This document shows positions 42,219 to 51,109 of a stretch of 64,000 nucleotides of DNA, one piece after another; the first letter of the stretch is position 1, and the number at the start of each line of letters is the position of its first letter. The position numbers were made by a program, and so were the translations under genes. The DNA comes from CAZYTX01 sp964650485 (GTDB lineage Bacteria > RBG-13-61-14 > DATKZS01): the NCBI GenBank assembly GCA_964650485.1, contig CAZYTX010000012.1:1-64000 (forward strand). The letters run 5' to 3'. The notes under the pieces were generated by a model. That model did not search any database. It was not told where the DNA came from and worked only from the letters and a program-made list of their open reading frames with translations.

Positions 42219-43091
42219 ATGTTTTCCGGAGCAATGACCGCGCTGGTCACACCCATGAAAGACGGCAAGGTTGACGAAGGGGCCCTGCGCGACCTGGTGG
42301 ACTGGCAGATCGGGCAGGGCATACACGGGCTGGTGCCCTGCGGCACCACCGGCGAGTCGGCCACCCTGGACTACGAGGAGCACGACCGGGTCACAAAGGT
42401 AGTGATCGAGCAGGCGGACAAGCGCGTGCCCGTAATCGCCGGCACCGGCAGCAACTCCACCTGGGAGGCTATAAAGCTCACCAGGCACGCGGCCGAGGCC
42501 GGCGCTGACGCGGCCCTGCTCATCACCCCCTACTACAACAAGCCCACCCAGGAGGGGCTGTTCCAGCACTACCAGGCCGTGGCAAAAGAGGTGGACATCC
42601 CGCTGTTCCCCTACAACGTGCCCGGCCGCACCGGGGTGGACCTCGCCCCGGCCACCATGGGCCGGCTGGTGAAGATCGAGAACATCGTGGGCATAAAGGA
42701 CGCCTCCAATAACATCAAGCAGACCCTGGACACCCTGGACGCCTGCAACGGCGATGTGGCGGTGCTCTCGGGCGAGGACTTCGCCACCCTGGCTATACTC
42801 TCGGTGGGCGGCCGGGGGGCCATATCCGTGTCCGCGAACCTGGTTCCCTCCATGCAGGCGAAGCTCTATACGCTCTGGGATAAAAACCAGGGCAAGGAGG
42901 CCGGGAAGCTCCAGTGCCGGCTGCACGAGCTCAACCGCTGCATGTTCCTGGAGACCAACCCCATACCCGTAAAGTGGGGTGCGCACCTCATGGGAAAGTG
43001 CAGCCAGGAGATCAGGCTGCCGCTGACACCGCTCGACCAGAAGCACCGGCCCCGTCTCGAGAAGGCCATGAAGGACCTGGAGCTCCTGTGA
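42219..43091 (+). CDS. dapA: 4-Hydroxy-tetrahydrodipicolinate synthase
   Basis: A 290-residue enzyme that condenses pyruvate with aspartate semialdehyde, the first committed step of the lysine and diaminopimelate pathway. Key segments are PCGTTGESATLDYEEH, GTGSNST, TPYYNKPTQEGLFQHY, FPYNVPGRTGVDL with the catalytic Tyr, and GIKDAS with the Schiff-base Lys. Length is standard. GGAGGAG lies upstream of the start. The stop overlaps the dapB start (TGATG). The gap to the preceding gene is only 42 bp, too short for a lysine riboswitch. Confidence 0.96.
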   Translation: MFSGAMTALVTPMKDGKVDEGALRDLVDWQIGQGIHGLVPCGTTGESATLDYEEHDRVTKVVIEQADKRVPVIAGTGSNSTWEAIKLTRHAAEAGADAALLITPYYNKPTQEGLFQHYQAVAKEVDIPLFPYNVPGRTGVDLAPATMGRLVKIENIVGIKDASNNIKQTLDTLDACNGDVAVLSGEDFATLAILSVGGRGAISVSANLVPSMQAKLYTLWDKNQGKEAGKLQCRLHELNRCMFLETNPIPVKWGAHLMGKCSQEIRLPLTPLDQKHRPRLEKAMKDLELL

Positions 43092-43903
43092 TGGCATCCC
43101 CCTTAAAGGTCGCTGTGGCAGGGGCCGCGGGAAGGATGGGAAAGCGGCTGGTGGCCGCGGTGGCAGAGGACCCCCGCGCAGAGCTGTGCGCAGCGATAGA
43201 GGCCCCGGGCCACCCCGACATCTCAAAGGACGCGGGAGCGAATGCCGGCATAGGCGAGCTGGGCGTGCAAGTAACGCCGGACTTCGAAAAGGCGCTCGAA
43301 GGCGCGGGAGCAGTGATTGACTTCACCTCCCCGCAAGCCTCCATGTCCCACCTTCAGACGTGCGCGCAAAAGAACGTGCCCGCGGTCATCGGCACCACCG
43401 GGCTGTCCAGCGAGCAGAAGGAGAGGGCGGAGGAGCTCGCACAGAATGTCCCCTGCGTGCTGGCGCCAAACATGGGGACCGGCGTGAACCTCTTATTCCA
43501 CTTGGTGGAGCGGGCCGCGGGCATCCTGGGTCCGGGCTTCGACATCGAGGTGGTCGAGTCCCACCACCGCATGAAAAAGGATGCGCCCTCGGGCACGGCA
43601 CTGCGACTCGCCGAGCTCGCGGCAAAGGCCAGGGGATGGACCCTGGAGGAGGCCGGAAGGTTTAGCCGGCACGGGGCCACAGGCGAGCGGCCGGACAAGG
43701 AGATCGGGGTGCAGACCGTAAGGGCCGGAGACATCGTGGGCGAACACACCGTAATCTTTGCCGGGCCGGGCGAGAGGATAGAGATCACGCACCGGGCCGG
43801 CTCCAGGGACATCTTCGCAAAGGGCGCGGTCAGGGCCGCGTTGTGGGTGGTTGACAAGCGGCCCGGGCTCTACGACATGCAGGACGTGCTCGGGCTCCGC
43901 TGA
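43091..43903 (+). CDS. dapB: 4-Hydroxy-tetrahydrodipicolinate reductase
   Basis: A 270-residue NAD(P)H-dependent enzyme, the next step after DapA. The Rossmann motif is VAVAGAAGRMGKRL, followed by IDFTSP, VIGTTGLS and APNMGTGVNLL, and the catalytic segment SHHRMKKDAPSGTA with the His pair and Lys. The C-terminal RAALWVVDKRPGLYDMQDVL is typical. The start at 43091 shares the A of the dapA stop codon, so translation is coupled. A degenerate hairpin repeat at 43914 separates it from the convergent DMT gene. Confidence 0.96.
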   Translation: MASPLKVAVAGAAGRMGKRLVAAVAEDPRAELCAAIEAPGHPDISKDAGANAGIGELGVQVTPDFEKALEGAGAVIDFTSPQASMSHLQTCAQKNVPAVIGTTGLSSEQKERAEELAQNVPCVLAPNMGTGVNLLFHLVERAAGILGPGFDIEVVESHHRMKKDAPSGTALRLAELAAKARGWTLEEAGRFSRHGATGERPDKEIGVQTVRAGDIVGEHTVIFAGPGERIEITHRAGSRDIFAKGAVRAALWVVDKRPGLYDMQDVLGLR

Positions 43904-43913
43904 GGTGCTCTTG

Positions 43914-43963
43914 ACCACCAAGCTGACACAAAGTGTATTTTAGTCTTCGTGCTTTGGCGGTGT
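43914..43963. repeat. Imperfect inverted repeat of the ACCACAAAGACACGAAG family
   Basis: ACCACCAAGCTGACACAAAG is followed after 9-10 bp by an inverted, degenerate copy (TCTTCGTGCTTTGGCGGTGT). Related pairs occur at 51021, 52297 and 59356, always between genes. Here it lies between convergent dapB and the DMT transporter gene and may act as a terminator. Confidence 0.5.
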
Positions 43964-43982
43964 CCTGCCCGCCAAGAACCTC

Positions 43983-44885
43983 TCAGTCGCTCGGGGGCTC
44001 TTCGGCCGCCTCTTTGAGCTTCTCCGCCACCTCTTTGCCGCCGAACCTTGAGAGGGCCGCGGTGCCGAAGAGGATAAGCACGAATGACGCGATCCTTATG
44101 CCGGCCTTTGTGGGGTCCTCGGGCAGGTACTCGGCCAGGACCACCATCCCGCCGATTATGGCCACCACCTTGTTTATGACCGCTTCCAGGGCCACCACCA
44201 CCAGGGCCTTGCCCCGCTGGAACCCGCCCTGCATGATTATCATGCCGAAGGCCTGGGTCACTATCAGCACCGGCAGACAGATGCCGAACCCCACCAGCAC
44301 GTAGTCGTGGTCCAGGTAGGTGAACATGGCCTTGGTGAAAAGCGCGCCAATGCCGATGAACAGCCCGGCCACCATGCCCATGAGGGAGTCGGTCCTTATG
44401 CCGGCCAGCATGCCGCGCCTGCCCAGCACGTAAGCCAGACCCGAGAGCCCGAGCAGCACCAGGGTGGTGATGACCAGCGGACCCACCTTAGGCAGCGGGG
44501 GGGGGCCTCCTTCCTCCGCGCTCACACCAAGGAGCACCATGCCCGAGAGCATGGCAAAGAAGGCCACCCACTCGACGGCGCGGATGTGCTCGCGCAGGTA
44601 GAACACGCTGAATATGGCCAGCACCGCAAGACCCACCCCCAGGGTGGGCTGGATGATGGATATGGGTGCGAACTTGGTGGAGACAAGGTAGAGGCCCCAG
44701 CCGCCAACCATGGCGCACAGACCCAGCAGCCACAGCCCGCTCTTCATGAAAGCAATGAAGGTCTCGCCCGCGGGGTGCTCGCCGATCTTGGGCAGCTCGG
44801 CCGCGCTCCGCTTCTGCAGGGCCAGCCCGAAGTTCATGAAGCTTGTGGCCACCGCGGCCAGCAGTATGGCAGTCCAGATTGGCAT
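43983..44885 (-). CDS. DMT-superfamily (EamA/NIPA-like) transporter
   Basis: A 300-residue inner-membrane protein with about nine to ten hydrophobic helices arranged as two similar halves. The first half has FGLALQKRSAAELPK and STKFAPISIIQPTLGVGLAV followed by FSVFYLREHI, a pattern shared with EamA and NIPA-like metabolite or magnesium transporters. The second half starts near residue 150. A hydrophilic loop rich in Glu, Gly and Pro lies near residue 125, and the C-terminus is an acidic cytoplasmic tail. The substrate is unknown. It lies 49 bp before the TPR gene's stop and may share its transcript. Confidence 0.75.
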   Translation of the reverse strand: MPIWTAILLAAVATSFMNFGLALQKRSAAELPKIGEHPAGETFIAFMKSGLWLLGLCAMVGGWGLYLVSTKFAPISIIQPTLGVGLAVLAIFSVFYLREHIRAVEWVAFFAMLSGMVLLGVSAEEGGPPPLPKVGPLVITTLVLLGLSGLAYVLGRRGMLAGIRTDSLMGMVAGLFIGIGALFTKAMFTYLDHDYVLVGFGICLPVLIVTQAFGMIIMQGGFQRGKALVVVALEAVINKVVAIIGGMVVLAEYLPEDPTKAGIRIASFVLILFGTAALSRFGGKEVAEKLKEAAEEPPSD

Positions 44886-44934
44886 GACTCCTCCTTACAT
44901 AACCTCGCCCTCTTTAAGGGCATCATTCAGTCGG

Positions 44935-45762
44935 TTAACGCTTCGGATACTCCTTTCCCGTCCACTCTTTCCAGTATTCTCTGGCCGTCTTCTGCGAGAG
45001 CTTGTTGTAGGCCTCCTCGTCGGGCATCTTTTCCGGGTCCATCTTCAGGGCCTTGTCAAGCATGTCCAGGGCCTCTTCGGTCTTCCCCCGGTCGTGGTAG
45101 AACTCCGCGGCGTAAACGTAGTTGACCACGTAATTGGGGTTTTCCTCCATAGCCTTCTGTATTCTCTCGAAGTTCTGCGCCGGGTCCTGGCCCACCATCC
45201 TCGCCAGCCTGTCCGAGGTGCGCGAGGCCACCGCGCTCCAGTACCTTGCAGTGCCCCCGTAGCGGTAGTTGGGGTCGTGTTCTTCCACGTACTTCATGTG
45301 GCCCATGACGCTTATGAACATCCTCGCCTGGCTGAATATGCTGGCGTTCTCGTTCCTGGACGAGTCGTTTATGGCCACCCAGTAGTGCGCCGGCACCGAC
45401 TCCTTGATCTCCAGCGCCTTCTCCGCGGCCTCCAGGCCCTTGTTGAAGTACACCGCACGTGCCTCGTAGTCCTCGTCCGTCTCCTTGGGCATTATGTCGC
45501 CTCGCATGAAGTACTCGTCGGCGAGCTCGATCCATATCTGGTCGTTATCCGGGTCGAGCTCGGCCGCTTTTTCCAGGTGCTTTATGGCCCGGTCCACGGT
45601 CTGCGTGGTAATCTCTTCGTCCACGGCCTGCCATGCCTTGTCTATGTGCTCCTGGGCCTCGGGGTTCTTGCTGACGGGCTTTTGCGGCTCCCGGGAGCCG
45701 GCAATACAGGGCAGAACAAGGACCGCGGCAAAAAGGGCCGCTGTCATCTTTTTGTTTTTCAT
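44935..45762 (-). CDS. Exported TPR-repeat protein, possibly TatT-like
   Basis: A 275-residue protein with an N-terminal signal (MKNKKMTAALFAAVLVLPCI); the Cys at about residue 19 could be lipidated, although the lipobox is poor. TPR-like helical repeats follow from residue 45 (AIKHLEKAAELDPDNDQIWI and, later, GKTEEALDMLDKALKMDPEK). The segment PNYRYGGTARYWSAVA is reminiscent of the TRAP-transporter-associated T component, a TPR protein. No TRAP transporter gene is in the window. Start 45762 has AAGGAGG about six bases upstream; an earlier ATG at 45798 lacks one. Confidence 0.72.
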   Translation of the reverse strand: MKNKKMTAALFAAVLVLPCIAGSREPQKPVSKNPEAQEHIDKAWQAVDEEITTQTVDRAIKHLEKAAELDPDNDQIWIELADEYFMRGDIMPKETDEDYEARAVYFNKGLEAAEKALEIKESVPAHYWVAINDSSRNENASIFSQARMFISVMGHMKYVEEHDPNYRYGGTARYWSAVASRTSDRLARMVGQDPAQNFERIQKAMEENPNYVVNYVYAAEFYHDRGKTEEALDMLDKALKMDPEKMPDEEAYNKLSQKTAREYWKEWTGKEYPKR

Positions 45763-45846
45763 CACCGTCCTCCTTTTGTTTTTGCTTTTTCCACTCATAT
45801 TTTACCCAAGGAGTCATTATTTTTCACTTTAACCCTCCTCGCTCCT

Positions 45847-48417
45847 TCAGAAGGCCACGTTTGCCTGGTGGATGATGGCCTGCTCCTCTACGCTCCAGCC
45901 CCACTCGAAGGTGACGATGACAAAGGGGGGCTTGTGTATCCTGTAACTGAACCCGTATCCGTGGTGCCAGGGCCCCTCCCATCCCTCTCGCACAAGGAGG
46001 TCGTCCATGACCACCCCGATGTCGTAGAAGAGCGCCATGTCCTCGAAATGCCACCAGCGCCAGCGGTACTCGATGTTTGCGTAGACCGCATCGTGGTCCC
46101 GGAAGCGCTTGGAGGTGTAGCCCTTGACGCTGAGTGACGAGCCGATGTAGTTCAAGTCGTAAAAGGGCACGTCAAGCATCTCTCTCCCCTTGTAGTTTAT
46201 CTCGTCGGCAAAGAGCTTCTGGAAAACAACCCTCCCGGCAAGGGACCTGTTCTTGTCCTCGCCTATGAACTTGGTGAGGAAGGTGCGCCTGGGGTTTACG
46301 TTCTCGTCCAGCCAGGGGATGGGGTTCAGAAAGCCCGGGTGCCAGTAGGCCCTGAGGTCCAGGGTGGCGTTCAAGTAATCGTAGTCCGCGCCGAACGCGG
46401 AGCTCACCACCAGCGCGGAGAGCTCCTGGTAGTTGCCGAACTTGGGTAAAAAGCGCGCGTCCTTCATGTCCCGGAAAAGCGAGACCTGGACGTAGTTGTG
46501 GTTGCCCCCCTGCATGCCGTAGACCGCGGGGCCCCAGCGCTCGCCCTCGAGCTCCGCGTCCTCCCCGAAGTGCTTCTCGATGGAGGGGGCGCCCTCGCCG
46601 GTGCGCGGCTCGATGCCGCTGTCAATCTGGATGTCCTTGTAGCCCAGCTTGATGTCGGCGCCGTATACTCTCGCGAAATACTTGCTGAAGGTCACGTTGA
46701 CCTCGTTCCTCCGCCACCAGTAATAGGTCTTGTGCTCGATGTCGGTCTCGTTGCCCTGGCCGTAGTACGGCTCCGCGGGGAACGACGATATACGGGGAGC
46801 TATCTCGAAGTCGTCCGCCCCTTTGATGAACCTGAGGTTTGCAAAGGTGAGCTCGTAGGCCGCGTACCCCCTGTCGGTCCAGAGCGCCAGGAACCCCATG
46901 AAGCTGCCGGTGTCCAGGAAGTCGTAGTCCGCATAGCTCACACCCGGGCCCACGCCCAGCAGGTTGGGGTCAATGATAAAGCTCGGAGAGAGGAACCGGC
47001 TCACCATGGCGCCTTTTTCCTTCTTGCGGTAAAAGTAGCCCGGCCGCTCTTCCCTGGTGTCCGGTGTATCCGGCCCGTCCGGGTTTACGCTCCACAGCTC
47101 GTGCTTGTTAATGGTCACCTTCATGGGGCTCTGGTACATGTCCACCAGCTTGTCCTCCAGGCCTTGGTAGTAAGCGCTGGAGGTCGGGAACACCGCGAAG
47201 CGGACCGGGAAGGGGTCGAACCCGGCCTTCTGCAGGTCCCGGATGATGTAGCCGAACTTGCCCATCATGCCCACGCAGTCCTCGGGTGGGTCGGCCTTGT
47301 TCTCGCGGTCCGCGTAAAACAGGTCCCGGTGCAGCCCGGTGAAGCGGTCCAGCCCCAGGTGCACCATGATGGTGCCGGCGCGTCCGGTCACCGCGGCCCA
47401 CTCGGTGGGCCCGTAGTCCATGTGCAGCTCGGAGGGGCTCATGTGCCCGTCCACCAGCTCGCCCCGCAAGTTGTGCTGGCTGTAGAACTTCATGCCCCGG
47501 CCGTCCTCGCAGAGGTCTATGCCCATTATAAGGTGGCTTATATTGAAGCTCTCCCCCCAGTTGACCGCGCCCCTGGCCTTTAAGTTGTACTCGATATGGT
47601 ATGGGTAGAAGACGACCCGGTTGTAGGTGCGTATCTGCACGCCGCCCCAGGTCTCCAGCACGGTCTCGAACTCCTTTATCACCCGCACCGGACCGGCCCG
47701 CACGCCCCGCAGGAAATGCTCGTAAAATCGGTCGCCGAGACCGTACTCGGCTATGCCCATGCCCACCAGCACCTTGGTGTAGAGCTTCATGCGATCCACC
47801 ACGTCGGGCAAAAGCTCTCCCTCGTCCTTTGCCTGCAGCCGATCGAAGTTCACCGGGTTGCCCTCCACGTACCCGGCCTCGTACCCGCGGCCCTCGATCA
47901 CGCCCTCGCCCTTCTGTCGCACGTACCTCGTATCCTGCGGCGGTGAGCCGCTTTCCATCGCACATACGTATACGTACAGGAGCCCGCCCTCGCGGTCCCC
48001 GATCTCGATCTCGTCGCAGGCCCTGCTGCCGGGCGGGCCGGAGCCGGCCGGGGCCTTGCGGCCGGCGGAGGAGGCCATGAAGGCGAGCTCGTCGTCCTGG
48101 TCGAGCGCGGGGTCGGGGTCGGGCTTTGCCTTCGGCCCCGAGTCGAAAGCGTATGAGAGCACCCTGTCCCAGCGGGTCCAGCTCCGGTACACCAGGACCT
48201 CCCTGCGCTCGTCCACCTGGAAGACCGCCTCTTCAAAGCCGCGGCCGTCCCAGGAGAACACCCTGAGGTCTTCCGCCGGCTCTCCCAGAATGGATGGGAG
48301 CTTGTCGCCCCTTATCACCACCGGGTCGATATTGGCCGGCTCTCGGGCTGATGCGAGCGAGAATAGAGCGGACGTCGCGAGGGCTGCAAGGGATAAAATT
48401 ACCGCCGTCATCTTCAT
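45847..48417 (-). CDS. Outer-membrane protein: unknown periplasmic domain plus Omp85-like beta-barrel
   Basis: An 856-residue exported protein (signal peptide MKMTAVILSLAALATSALFS, cleavage near SLASA). Residues about 27-480 form an extracytoplasmic domain I do not recognise, beginning with VVIRGDKLPSILGEPAEDLR. From about 480 the sequence alternates aromatic beta strands and turns like the bacterial surface antigen (Omp85) barrel: FLSPSFIIDPNLLGVGPGVS early and, near the end, SVKGYTSKRFRDHDAVYANI followed by EYRW, which matches the conserved VRGF/RFRD strands. The last residue is Phe (HQANVAF), the usual outer-membrane insertion signal. The weak AAGGTG precedes ATG 48417; the frame is open to 48495. 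A decayed homologue is at 25072. Function is unknown; lipid or protein transport across the outer membrane is inferred only from the barrel. Confidence 0.75.
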   Translation of the reverse strand: MKMTAVILSLAALATSALFSLASAREPANIDPVVIRGDKLPSILGEPAEDLRVFSWDGRGFEEAVFQVDERREVLVYRSWTRWDRVLSYAFDSGPKAKPDPDPALDQDDELAFMASSAGRKAPAGSGPPGSRACDEIEIGDREGGLLYVYVCAMESGSPPQDTRYVRQKGEGVIEGRGYEAGYVEGNPVNFDRLQAKDEGELLPDVVDRMKLYTKVLVGMGIAEYGLGDRFYEHFLRGVRAGPVRVIKEFETVLETWGGVQIRTYNRVVFYPYHIEYNLKARGAVNWGESFNISHLIMGIDLCEDGRGMKFYSQHNLRGELVDGHMSPSELHMDYGPTEWAAVTGRAGTIMVHLGLDRFTGLHRDLFYADRENKADPPEDCVGMMGKFGYIIRDLQKAGFDPFPVRFAVFPTSSAYYQGLEDKLVDMYQSPMKVTINKHELWSVNPDGPDTPDTREERPGYFYRKKEKGAMVSRFLSPSFIIDPNLLGVGPGVSYADYDFLDTGSFMGFLALWTDRGYAAYELTFANLRFIKGADDFEIAPRISSFPAEPYYGQGNETDIEHKTYYWWRRNEVNVTFSKYFARVYGADIKLGYKDIQIDSGIEPRTGEGAPSIEKHFGEDAELEGERWGPAVYGMQGGNHNYVQVSLFRDMKDARFLPKFGNYQELSALVVSSAFGADYDYLNATLDLRAYWHPGFLNPIPWLDENVNPRRTFLTKFIGEDKNRSLAGRVVFQKLFADEINYKGREMLDVPFYDLNYIGSSLSVKGYTSKRFRDHDAVYANIEYRWRWWHFEDMALFYDIGVVMDDLLVREGWEGPWHHGYGFSYRIHKPPFVIVTFEWGWSVEEQAIIHQANVAF

Positions 48418-48570
48418 AGTGACACCTTGAATCGTTTTATCACTCGGGGCTTGGAGAGCGCTTTTAGATTCTTTCCAACGCCGCAATCTAATCACACCTG
48501 CGGGGTTTAATCAAGGGGAGCGGCTTACCGCGGGCATGTGCGGACCGGGAAGTCCTCGCCCGGAGCAAAG

Positions 48571-49395
48571 TCACGAGCTCTCGGCCCTTGCCAGCCGGTC
48601 GCGGAGCGCGTCTCCCAGGAAGTTGAACGACAGCACCGTGGCCATGATGGCGATACCCGGGAACACTGCGATGTGGGGAGCGGTGCGCAGGAATGATGTG
48701 CCGTCGGAGAGCATGGCGCCCCAGGTGGGCACGTCCTGGGGACCGAGTCCCAGGAATGAGAGGGAGGCCTCGGCAAGGATGGCCCCGGCCATGCCGAAGG
48801 TGGCCTGGATAACCACCGGGGTCAGGGTGTTGGGCACGAGGTGGCGGGCGATGATCCTTGCCGTGCCCGCGCCCATGGACCTCGCAGCCTCCACGTAGCC
48901 GCGCTCCCGCTCCACCAGCACCTGGCCGCGGACCAGCCGGGCGTAGCCCACCCATCCCCTGGCGGAGAGTGCGATGATCACGTTTATCACCCCCGGACCC
49001 GCGACCGCGGTCAGCGCTATAGCCAGCAGTATGCCGGGGAAGGCCAGCAGCACGTCCACCACCCGCATGAGGCCCTGGTCCCACAGACCTCCCTTTATGC
49101 CGGCGAGCGCGCCGGCCACGTAGCCTATGAAGGCCGAGAGCAGCACCGTGCCGGCGCCCACCACCACCGACACCCTGGCCCCGTATATCATCCTGGACAG
49201 TATGTCGCGGCCGTGCTTGTCCCGGCCCAGGGGGTGGTCGAAAGACGGCGCGGAAAGCCCCTTGCAAAGCTCCATCTCCCCCGGGTCACGGGGCGCCAGC
49301 CACGGGCTCAGCGCCGCGCACAGGATTACTACAGCGGCAATCACCAGCCCGGCCGCGGCCGCGGCCCTGCGCGCTCTTTGCCTTTGGTCATTCAT
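48571..49395 (-). CDS. Peptide/nickel-type ABC transporter permease (DppC-like)
   Basis: A 274-residue inner-membrane permease with an N-terminal helix (VIAAVVILCAALSPWLAPRD) and a five-helix transport domain. The APRDPGEMELCKGLSAPSFD followed by HPLGRDKHGRDILSRMIYGA signature is characteristic of the OppC/DppC family, and the EAA loop is AARSMGAGTARIIARHLVPN. The start overlaps the end of the DppB-like gene by 4 bp. Neither a substrate-binding protein nor ATPase genes are adjacent, so these must be supplied from elsewhere. Substrate could be oligopeptides or metal complexes. Confidence 0.92.
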   Translation of the reverse strand: MNDQRQRARRAAAAAGLVIAAVVILCAALSPWLAPRDPGEMELCKGLSAPSFDHPLGRDKHGRDILSRMIYGARVSVVVGAGTVLLSAFIGYVAGALAGIKGGLWDQGLMRVVDVLLAFPGILLAIALTAVAGPGVINVIIALSARGWVGYARLVRGQVLVERERGYVEAARSMGAGTARIIARHLVPNTLTPVVIQATFGMAGAILAEASLSFLGLGPQDVPTWGAMLSDGTSFLRTAPHIAVFPGIAIMATVLSFNFLGDALRDRLARAESS

Positions 49396-50315
49396 TTTCC
49401 CGAGAGCCTCACCCTGGGGTCGGCGACGCCGTAGAGAAGATCGGTGGCGAGGTTTATGAGCACGTACGAGAGCGCGATGAATATCACCGTGCCCTGCACC
49501 AGGGGGAAGTCGCGTGCGTTGATGGCGTCTATGAGGAGCCTGCCCAGGCCCGGCCAGGCGAATATGGTCTCGGTGATGATGGCGCCCGATAGAAGTGCCC
49601 CGGCCTGAAGGCCCACGATGGATATGACCGGGATGAGCGCGTTCCTGAGCGCGTGCTTTGTTATGACCGCGGCCTCGGAAAGGCCCTTGCCACGGGCGGT
49701 CTGCACGTAGCTCTCCTCCATGGCCTCCAAGAGGCCCCCCCGCAGCATACGGGAAACTATTGCGGCCATGCCCGTGCCCAGGGTGAGCGCCGGCAGCAAA
49801 AGGTGCGAGAGCCCGTCCCTCCCGGACACCGGGGTCCAGCCCAGCTTGATGGAAAAGACCAAAATGAGCATGGGGCCCAGCCAGAAGGTGGGCATGCTCA
49901 CGCCCAGGAGCGAGAACCCCATGGCGCCGGCGTCCACGCCCGACCCTTTCCGCACCGCGGCAGCTATGCCGAGCGGTATGGAGATGGAAAGGGACACCAG
50001 GAGCGCGGCCAGGGCGAGCTGGGCAGTGGCCCCGAGCCGGCCCAGGACCTCGGCCGTCACCGGCCGGTGGTAGAAGATGGACTCCAGCCTGCCCGAGAAA
50101 AGGTCCCTGATGAAATAAAAGAACTGCAAGTGCAAAGGCTCGTCAAGGTGCAGCGCCTCCCGCAGGGCCTCGCGGTCCGCGGCCGCGGCCCGCTCTCCCA
50201 GCATCACCTCCACCGGGTCGCCCGGCACCATGTGCATGAGAAGGAAGACCAGAACCACCACCCCCGCGGCCACGGGTATACTGAGCGCGATGCGCCTTAT
50301 AACGTACCTGCCCAT
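49392..50315 (-). CDS. Peptide/nickel-type ABC transporter permease (DppB-like)
   Basis: A 307-residue inner-membrane permease with six predicted helices. The N-terminus YVIRRIALSIPVAAGVVVLV followed by MVPGDPVEVMLG is the OppB/DppB family start. The EAA-type loop is VQTARGKGLSEAAVITKHAL followed by RNALIPVIS. The C-terminus ends GVADPRVRLSGK. It pairs with the overlapping DppC-like gene. The start at 50315 has no clear ribosome site and lies 33 bp after the LysE-family gene, so it may be co-transcribed with it. Confidence 0.92.
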   Translation of the reverse strand: MGRYVIRRIALSIPVAAGVVVLVFLLMHMVPGDPVEVMLGERAAAADREALREALHLDEPLHLQFFYFIRDLFSGRLESIFYHRPVTAEVLGRLGATAQLALAALLVSLSISIPLGIAAAVRKGSGVDAGAMGFSLLGVSMPTFWLGPMLILVFSIKLGWTPVSGRDGLSHLLLPALTLGTGMAAIVSRMLRGGLLEAMEESYVQTARGKGLSEAAVITKHALRNALIPVISIVGLQAGALLSGAIITETIFAWPGLGRLLIDAINARDFPLVQGTVIFIALSYVLINLATDLLYGVADPRVRLSGK

Positions 50316-50348
50316 AGTCCATTTGGCAGTTTAGAGCAAAGGCAAGCC

Positions 50349-50999
50349 TCAGGCAATCCCCATGGCGGTGAACACGGCTTTTACCATGAAGTAGCCGGAG
50401 AAGTAGATGAGCGCCAGGCCGCACACTATGAAGACCCCCTGCTGCAGCCTGGCCCCGAAGAAGCGGCCGCCGCCGAAGGAGAGGGCGGAGAGGAAGTAGT
50501 ACCATATAAGGTCGCACGACCAGTGGGCCGCGACCAGTATGCCGAAGCCTATGAGGCCGAACTGGAGCGACTGCGACACCAGGGCCGCGCCCACCGTGGC
50601 CCACCATACCAGGAAGTATGGGTTTCCCGCGGAGAGCAGTATCCCGGCCAGGAAGGGGGACCTGGTGTACCCGGCCATCTTGGTCTCCGCTGCCGCCGAG
50701 TCCACCTTGTTGTAATCCCGCAGCATAGACGACCCCATCCACAAAAGTATGAGACCGCCGGCCAGCCCGATCCCGATCTTTACGGGCGCCAGCTTGAACA
50801 GTGCCCCCGCGCCGAAGTAGATAAGCGCCATCAGGGGGAGCTCGATCACCCCGTGCCCTATTGACACCCAGGCCCCCGCGTGCGGGCTCTCCGAGCCCCT
50901 GGCCATGGTAACAGCGGTCACCGGCCCGGGCATGAGCACCCCGGAGAGCGAGACGCCAACCACCGAGACGATGAAAGTTATTACCTCGAAGCCGTCCAT
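50349..50999 (-). CDS. LysE-family amino-acid exporter
   Basis: A 216-residue inner-membrane protein with six hydrophobic helices. The N-terminal VSLSGVLMPGPVTAVTMARG is the LysE/RhtB family signature, with a PGP turn, and GAWVSIGHGVIELPLMALIY follows. ILLSAGNPYFLVWWATVGAA is the second conserved helix pair. Members export amino acids such as lysine or homoserine. AAGG precedes the start. It is divergent from the acyl-CoA dehydrogenase gene, with a hairpin repeat in the 110-bp gap. Confidence 0.88.
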   Translation of the reverse strand: MDGFEVITFIVSVVGVSLSGVLMPGPVTAVTMARGSESPHAGAWVSIGHGVIELPLMALIYFGAGALFKLAPVKIGIGLAGGLILLWMGSSMLRDYNKVDSAAAETKMAGYTRSPFLAGILLSAGNPYFLVWWATVGAALVSQSLQFGLIGFGILVAAHWSCDLIWYYFLSALSFGGGRFFGARLQQGVFIVCGLALIYFSGYFMVKAVFTAMGIA

Positions 51000-51020
51000 G
51001 AAAGACCTTCCGCTATTAAT

Positions 51021-51082
51021 TTACCATAAAGGCGCGAAGACACGAAGAGCTGTTTATTGTGCGCTTTCTTACTTTGTGGTAA
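51021..51082. repeat. Hairpin repeat between divergent genes
   Basis: TTACCATAAAGGCGCGAAGA followed by CACGAAGAGC (51021-51050) is inverted, imperfectly, at 51061-51082 (GCGCTTTCTTACTTTGTGGT then AA). The ends TTACCA/TGGTAA pair perfectly. It belongs to the same family as 43914, 52297 and 59356. Its position between the divergent LysE and acyl-CoA dehydrogenase genes means it overlaps their promoters. Confidence 0.55.
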
Positions 51083-51109
51083 AAAAAACCCTCCAGGGAG
51101 GCCCTTTGG

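Noticed and set aside
41682..43226. Long minus-strand open frame across the diguanylate cyclase, dapA and dapB genes
   Set aside because: His/Val/Gly-rich antisense of well-conserved enzymes; a high-G+C artefact.
44710..46137. 475-codon plus-strand frame spanning three minus-strand genes
   Set aside because: It crosses gene boundaries of three genes with good protein signatures; no motif of its own.
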